64,000 bases of DNA from Limnephilus marmoratus (Eukaryota > Arthropoda > Insecta > Trichoptera > Limnephilidae), in NCBI GenBank assembly GCA_917880885.1, contig OU862920.1:5146001-5210000 (forward strand), given 5' to 3'. How positions within the stretch are numbered: position 1 is the first letter of the stretch; each line of letters starts with the position of its first letter. The notes below the pieces were generated by a model. It was not told where the DNA came from. It saw only the letters and a program-made list of their open reading frames with translations, and searched no databases. Of this stretch, positions 60,491 through 64,000 are shown piece by piece. The position numbers were made by a program, and so were the translations under genes.

Positions 60491-61544
60491 AATAAATACA
60501 GTTTAATTTCAAATATTTAAAATGCAAATATTAAAATCTTTTTTTGTTCGGATCATTTTGCTCGTTGTTTTCATTTACTTAAAAAAGCATCAACTTTCAA
60601 GAATTGGTTATTATTTAAAATTTTCTTTTCTTGCTTTTTATTTTCTCTTCCGATTACATTAATTGTGTCCGAAGTTTACTTGCCTCTTTGTTCACACGGA
60701 AAGAAATTAATTTTCATTCTTAGCGAGTTTTAATGACATCCTATTAAATTCATAATTACATAAAACTTTACAGGAAATTGTTTCAAAGAAGTCTTTATTC
60801 GGGTTTCGAGGCGAAGTCGCTCGACTCGGATGTTTCGTGATTTATTTATAAAAAAGGTCTTGAATCTTAAATGATTCCGGAAAGATCCGCGGACCTACCA
60901 ATGAGAGCTACGTTATAACCCCTCTTTCACTTACGTTCATAAGTTAGGAGAAAGAGTGAGAGGCGGCAACTGAGCTTTTGGCGGACGCTTATAGTTCTGC
61001 TGTTGATAAGTCCGTTGTGATCGCTCTTTCTATAACATGCGTTGCTTATGAGAAAGAGCGAGAGGCCGCAACAGATCTTTGGGCGGAGGGATTGAGTGCG
61101 CGTTTGGCATTTAAATCAGTTCCCAAAGAAGGAAACTCCAGGATAAGCAATATATATCTCAGGTCCTTTATTGTTCTAAATTATCTCTTCCCTTTGATGT
61201 CGCTACTTTTGACCAAAATAAGTTTGAGATACAAAATTTTCATCCACGAACGAACATGAATGAACAACGATTGATTAATTAGGTACCTATTGTAAAACGA
61301 CATTAAATTAAACTTGTTTCTCTTGATTTTATTTGTTCTATGTTTATTTTCTATACTTAGAAATTCTTTAATTAAATGTTTTAAATGGCATTTATTATAG
61401 TTAGTATTTTTCTATTCAGCAAGTAGTAAAAGATAGCCGTTTAGTCTTTAAAAGGCAATATGTGCACGTAATTAAAACGATTATTAAAAATTAATTAACA
61501 TTCTGCAATAATAATCAAAATAATTTGGTTTTGCAGTTTAAGAC
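60491..61544. repeat. Intergenic with a duplicated hairpin at 60918-61092
   Basis: Two direct units about 100 bp apart (60918-60995 and 61020-61092) each contain an inverted CTCTTTC/GAAAGAG pair around 20-25 bp, then 'agaggc.gcaac.gatcttt.ggcgga'. The rest is AT-rich without a gene; a 93-codon frame across the repeat is not supported. Confidence 0.5.
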
Positions 61545-61842
61545 GACATTTTTGAAGAAAAACTTCTTTACGCACGCTTAACTTGGGGAGTAAGCTGGTG
61601 AATGCGGACGTGGGCGTTACGAAAAGCGAAGCGAAAGGTAGTTGAAAGGGAGTACGCTTCGTATATTACGCTTTCTCTCTTAGCCAGTTACGTTACACAG
61701 TACAGGCCTATTGTCTGTATCACACTGTAGGAGCAAAAGAGAGCAGTGCGCGCGCACATTTTCTTTCTCTCTTCCTATCATATAGATGGAGCAATAGTTT
61801 TACTTCAATCGTGTGGTCTAAAGCACACTCGATTTTTTGTGT
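61545..61842. mobile_element. MITE-B, third copy
   Basis: 'gaagaaaaacttctttacgcacgcttaacttgggg' to 'agttttacttcaatcgtgtggtctaaagcacactcg'. It keeps the block 'gcctattgtctgtatcacactgtaggagcaa' shared with 18265-18305, absent from the 45243 copy. Confidence 0.7.
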
Positions 61843-61864
61843 GATATAACACCTCTGCTATAGG

Positions 61865-62232
61865 TCATCCCAAGTAGTTCGCTACGTTAGGTGACTTAGC
61901 AGGGGTGCCCAGGTTCATGGGGTGAGGTTTGTGGAGGTCTTGGCGGCCGATGTATCTGCCCATCTGCTGCATGATGGGCCGGATCCAGAGAGACTGGTTG
62001 AGGAGGTATTTTGACCTCTCCAGCCAGAACCCCTCGATCTATCGTCTTGCACTGCAGTTGAATACGTCCGTCACTAGATTCTTACCCAGCCCTCCAGCTA
62101 TTTCCTTCGCAGAATTTTCTCTTCTTAAATTCCTAAAAAAAAACCCTCTACACAGCATCCGATGACATACTCGTATGATGACACAGGCCCTGAGGAAAAT
62201 TATTTTCCTCAGAGCCTAGAGCTAATGTAAAA
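61865..62232 (+). mobile_element. LINE 3' end with conserved stem-loop
   Basis: 'gtcatcccaagtagttcgctacgttaggtgacttagcaggggtgcc' and 'gaggtttgtggaggtcttggcgg' match 27930-28020. The end has 'aggccctgaggaaaattattttcctcagagcct' (stem-loop) then 'gagctaatgtaaaaaaaa'. 3'-UTR-only copy, plus strand, lying directly after MITE-B. Confidence 0.75.
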
Positions 62233-62584
62233 AAAATATTGGAAGTACGGTGAGAAAGAAGTGGGTAGGTTTTTTTCATAACGAACCCGCGATCTCCGAA
62301 TAAATGACTACCCACTTTACACAATATTTTCGTAAACAATTTTATTATTACAAAAGTTTTATGGGAACACAGTACGGCGTCTCACGGCATTATAAAAATG
62401 GGAAATAAGTAGGAACTAAGCAGATTTATTTAAGATTAGATTAGATGTTGATAAATATTATGCCATTCGGGTTATTTGATTGAGGGAAAGGTCTCTTTAA
62501 CCAATGAAATGCCTACACAAATATACATAAATATTTGATTAAGAATTATAGTGAAATAGAACAAATTTGAACATGTAATTTTAT
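62233..62584. other. Intergenic; tRNA-like remnant
   Basis: 'cataacgaacccgcgatctccg' (62277-62298) reads on the minus strand as a B-box-like 'cgcgggttcgttatg'; no A box at the right distance. Otherwise AT-rich. Confidence 0.3.
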
Positions 62585-62945
62585 TGAAAAACTAGCTGAC
62601 CCGCCGAACTTCATACCGCCTCAGAATCAATAACTGTTGTTAACTCATTAGCTGAATTAAATTCAGTTTTTCAAGTTAAAAATTACACAGTGAAGCAATT
62701 ATCTGCCCGCGTTTTATTTTTGTCAGTATCAGAGATGGCGAATTGTACACGAATTTAATATTTTTGTGATTTTCTTATTTTTCCACTTACTTTCGGGAAA
62801 TGCGTTTCATTTTCTTTAAACGTGAAAGGGAGATTTATTATAATTATTGTATTTTTCGTGTAAAGGGGTGCAGACATACGTTCACCGTTTGTCCCATTTT
62901 CGACTGTTGATATTTAGTGTGTAAGAATGAGGGGTAGCATTATAT
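62585..62945 (-). repeat. Helitron-type end and shared repeat block
   Basis: 'aaaactagctgacccgccgaacttc' (62587-62611) reads on the minus strand as an end in CTAGT with GC-rich sequence before it. Further on, 'ggggtgcagacatacgttcaccgttt' (62866-62891) and following sequence match 20960-21056 inside the inverted-repeat element. Confidence 0.45.
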
Positions 62946-63859
62946 GTTTAAGATCAAAAGAAAAACAATCAACGCATTGACATTTGACATTATTATGAAT
63001 TTTTGGAAATATTATATATATCTTATCAATATATATCTTATCTACTCAATATTATATATATATCTACTTATCACAATATTACTGCAGCTCTTTCAAAAGA
63101 TGAGAATTCGTTCCATACGAGTATGAAATGTATGAGGAAATATATCAAAATGCACGAGGAAAAGAATTGTCTAAATAATTTATTTTTTCGTGAATTTTTC
63201 TGACGTTTTAATAGCTATTCTGCTATTCGGGGCAAATACAAATCCAACAAATCGAACATCATAAAAATCGGTCCAGCCGTTTTTGAGTTATAAATGGTGT
63301 AACTAACCCGACTTTGCCAACAAATGCCAACAAGTTTCGTGACAACCGTGTTTTCTGTACCATTAACACCTCAGGCTAATTAGTTCGCTTTTTGAAACAT
63401 CTCGTACAGGTCTCATAAAAAATCGTTGTGTCTTCCTTTCTATAGTGGTGAGAAATAAGATTTAAACGGTGTTAGAAAGGAAAGATACCACGCTTTATTT
63501 TCAAATCAAAAAGTTAACCATAATAGAAGTAAATTATATTCTTTCGTGATTTTTTGGGAATTTTTAATTAATTATTTTTTCATGGAACTACAAAAAATTG
63601 AGGTGACCATAACATGTGTAATACATTTGTTTAAAAAAATATGTAGGTGTTTTTATTTTTTTCGTTACCAGTAATTGTAATTAATTGGAAAGCGTATTTT
63701 ATCACCTTTCAAAAACTGTTTTTAATTTTCGGATATTTTCAGATGTGTTCCATTTATTTTAATTTTATTGCAAAGCAAAAATATTATGCCCTCTTACAAA
63801 ATTTGGTCGAGGTCTGTATGTAAAATCAAGCCATCGCAATAAAAACAAAAAAATTACAA
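62946..63859. other. AT-rich intergenic stretch
   Basis: Dominated by A/T with 'atatatatctta' repeats at 63010-63065. No gene or repeat family recognised. Confidence 0.5.
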
Positions 63860-64000
63860 GTGAGCAGTTCACATGCGGCAAAATCAAAAAACCAAAGTAG
63901 ACAAGTGTGAGGGAGGTTACGAAGCACCGCACAAAGAGGAGACCGATTATTCTATCTCATTCTCTCGCAAGCTGAATCCTATGTGTTTTTTTTTAATTTT
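63860..64000 (+). mobile_element. T1-family element, cut by the window end
   Basis: 'gagcagttcacatgcggcaaaatc', 'aaccaaagtagacaagtgtgagggaggttacgaagcaccgcacaaagaggagaccgattattctatctcattctctcgcaagctgaatcc'. Interior 1; the second end lies outside the window. Confidence 0.7.

Overview
This is eukaryotic, AT-rich, repeat-dense DNA, most likely from an insect. The evidence is the mix of elements: Helitrons, PIF/Harbinger, hAT and Tc1/mariner DNA transposons, jockey/CR1- and RTE-like LINEs, tRNA-derived SINEs and a Gypsy LTR element. One spliced C2H2 zinc-finger gene has GT-AG introns. There is no operon structure, ribosome-binding site, rRNA, CRISPR array or convincing complete tRNA gene. The species cannot be named from the window.

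The only part that looks like host coding sequence is a minus-strand zinc-finger gene at 30620-31783. Two exons join in phase; exons further 5' were not found. Its tandem finger array continues as a decayed remnant on the far side of a roughly 400-bp block (30207-30614) built from inverted copies of a TAGATATT-core repeat. Insertion of that block seems to have supplied the present stop codon.

Layout. 1-13 kb: a LINE fragment, two abutting Helitron pieces, several inverted-repeat elements, a 1.45-kb segment bounded by a perfect 29-bp inverted repeat with LTR-like sequence inside, and a broken MADF-domain reading frame. 13-30 kb: SINEs (some as head-to-head pairs forming long hairpins), LINE 3' ends, foldback elements, an RTE-like reverse transcriptase fragment with a damaged active site, and a LINE insertion splitting another repeat. 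30-39 kb: the zinc-finger gene, two Harbinger-type derivatives (one with a MADF remnant, one with a transposase N-terminus), a TA-flanked inverted-repeat element, a Helitron, and a complete but dead mariner-type transposon carrying a 491-bp inverted-repeat insertion. 39-53 kb: a 79-bp minisatellite, a 1.1-kb long inverted repeat, and a hAT element with an 8-bp target duplication that contains a LINE fragment and a Helitron and itself sits in an older MITE. 53-64 kb: a young LTR retrotransposon (54107-58292) inserted in a LINE 3' region, a second LINE, and more Helitron, MITE and LINE 3' ends.

The most notable object is the LTR retrotransposon. Its two 275-bp LTRs read as identical and it has a 5-bp target duplication. 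A PBS and a polypurine tract are present. A single uninterrupted 968-codon frame encodes Gag, protease and a complete DDE integrase, but reverse transcriptase and RNase H are absent. It looks like a recently mobilised internal-deletion derivative that kept its reading frame. A second notable pattern is a family of short elements sharing the same two ends (called T1 here) around at least three unrelated interiors, one of them a tRNA-like promoter module.
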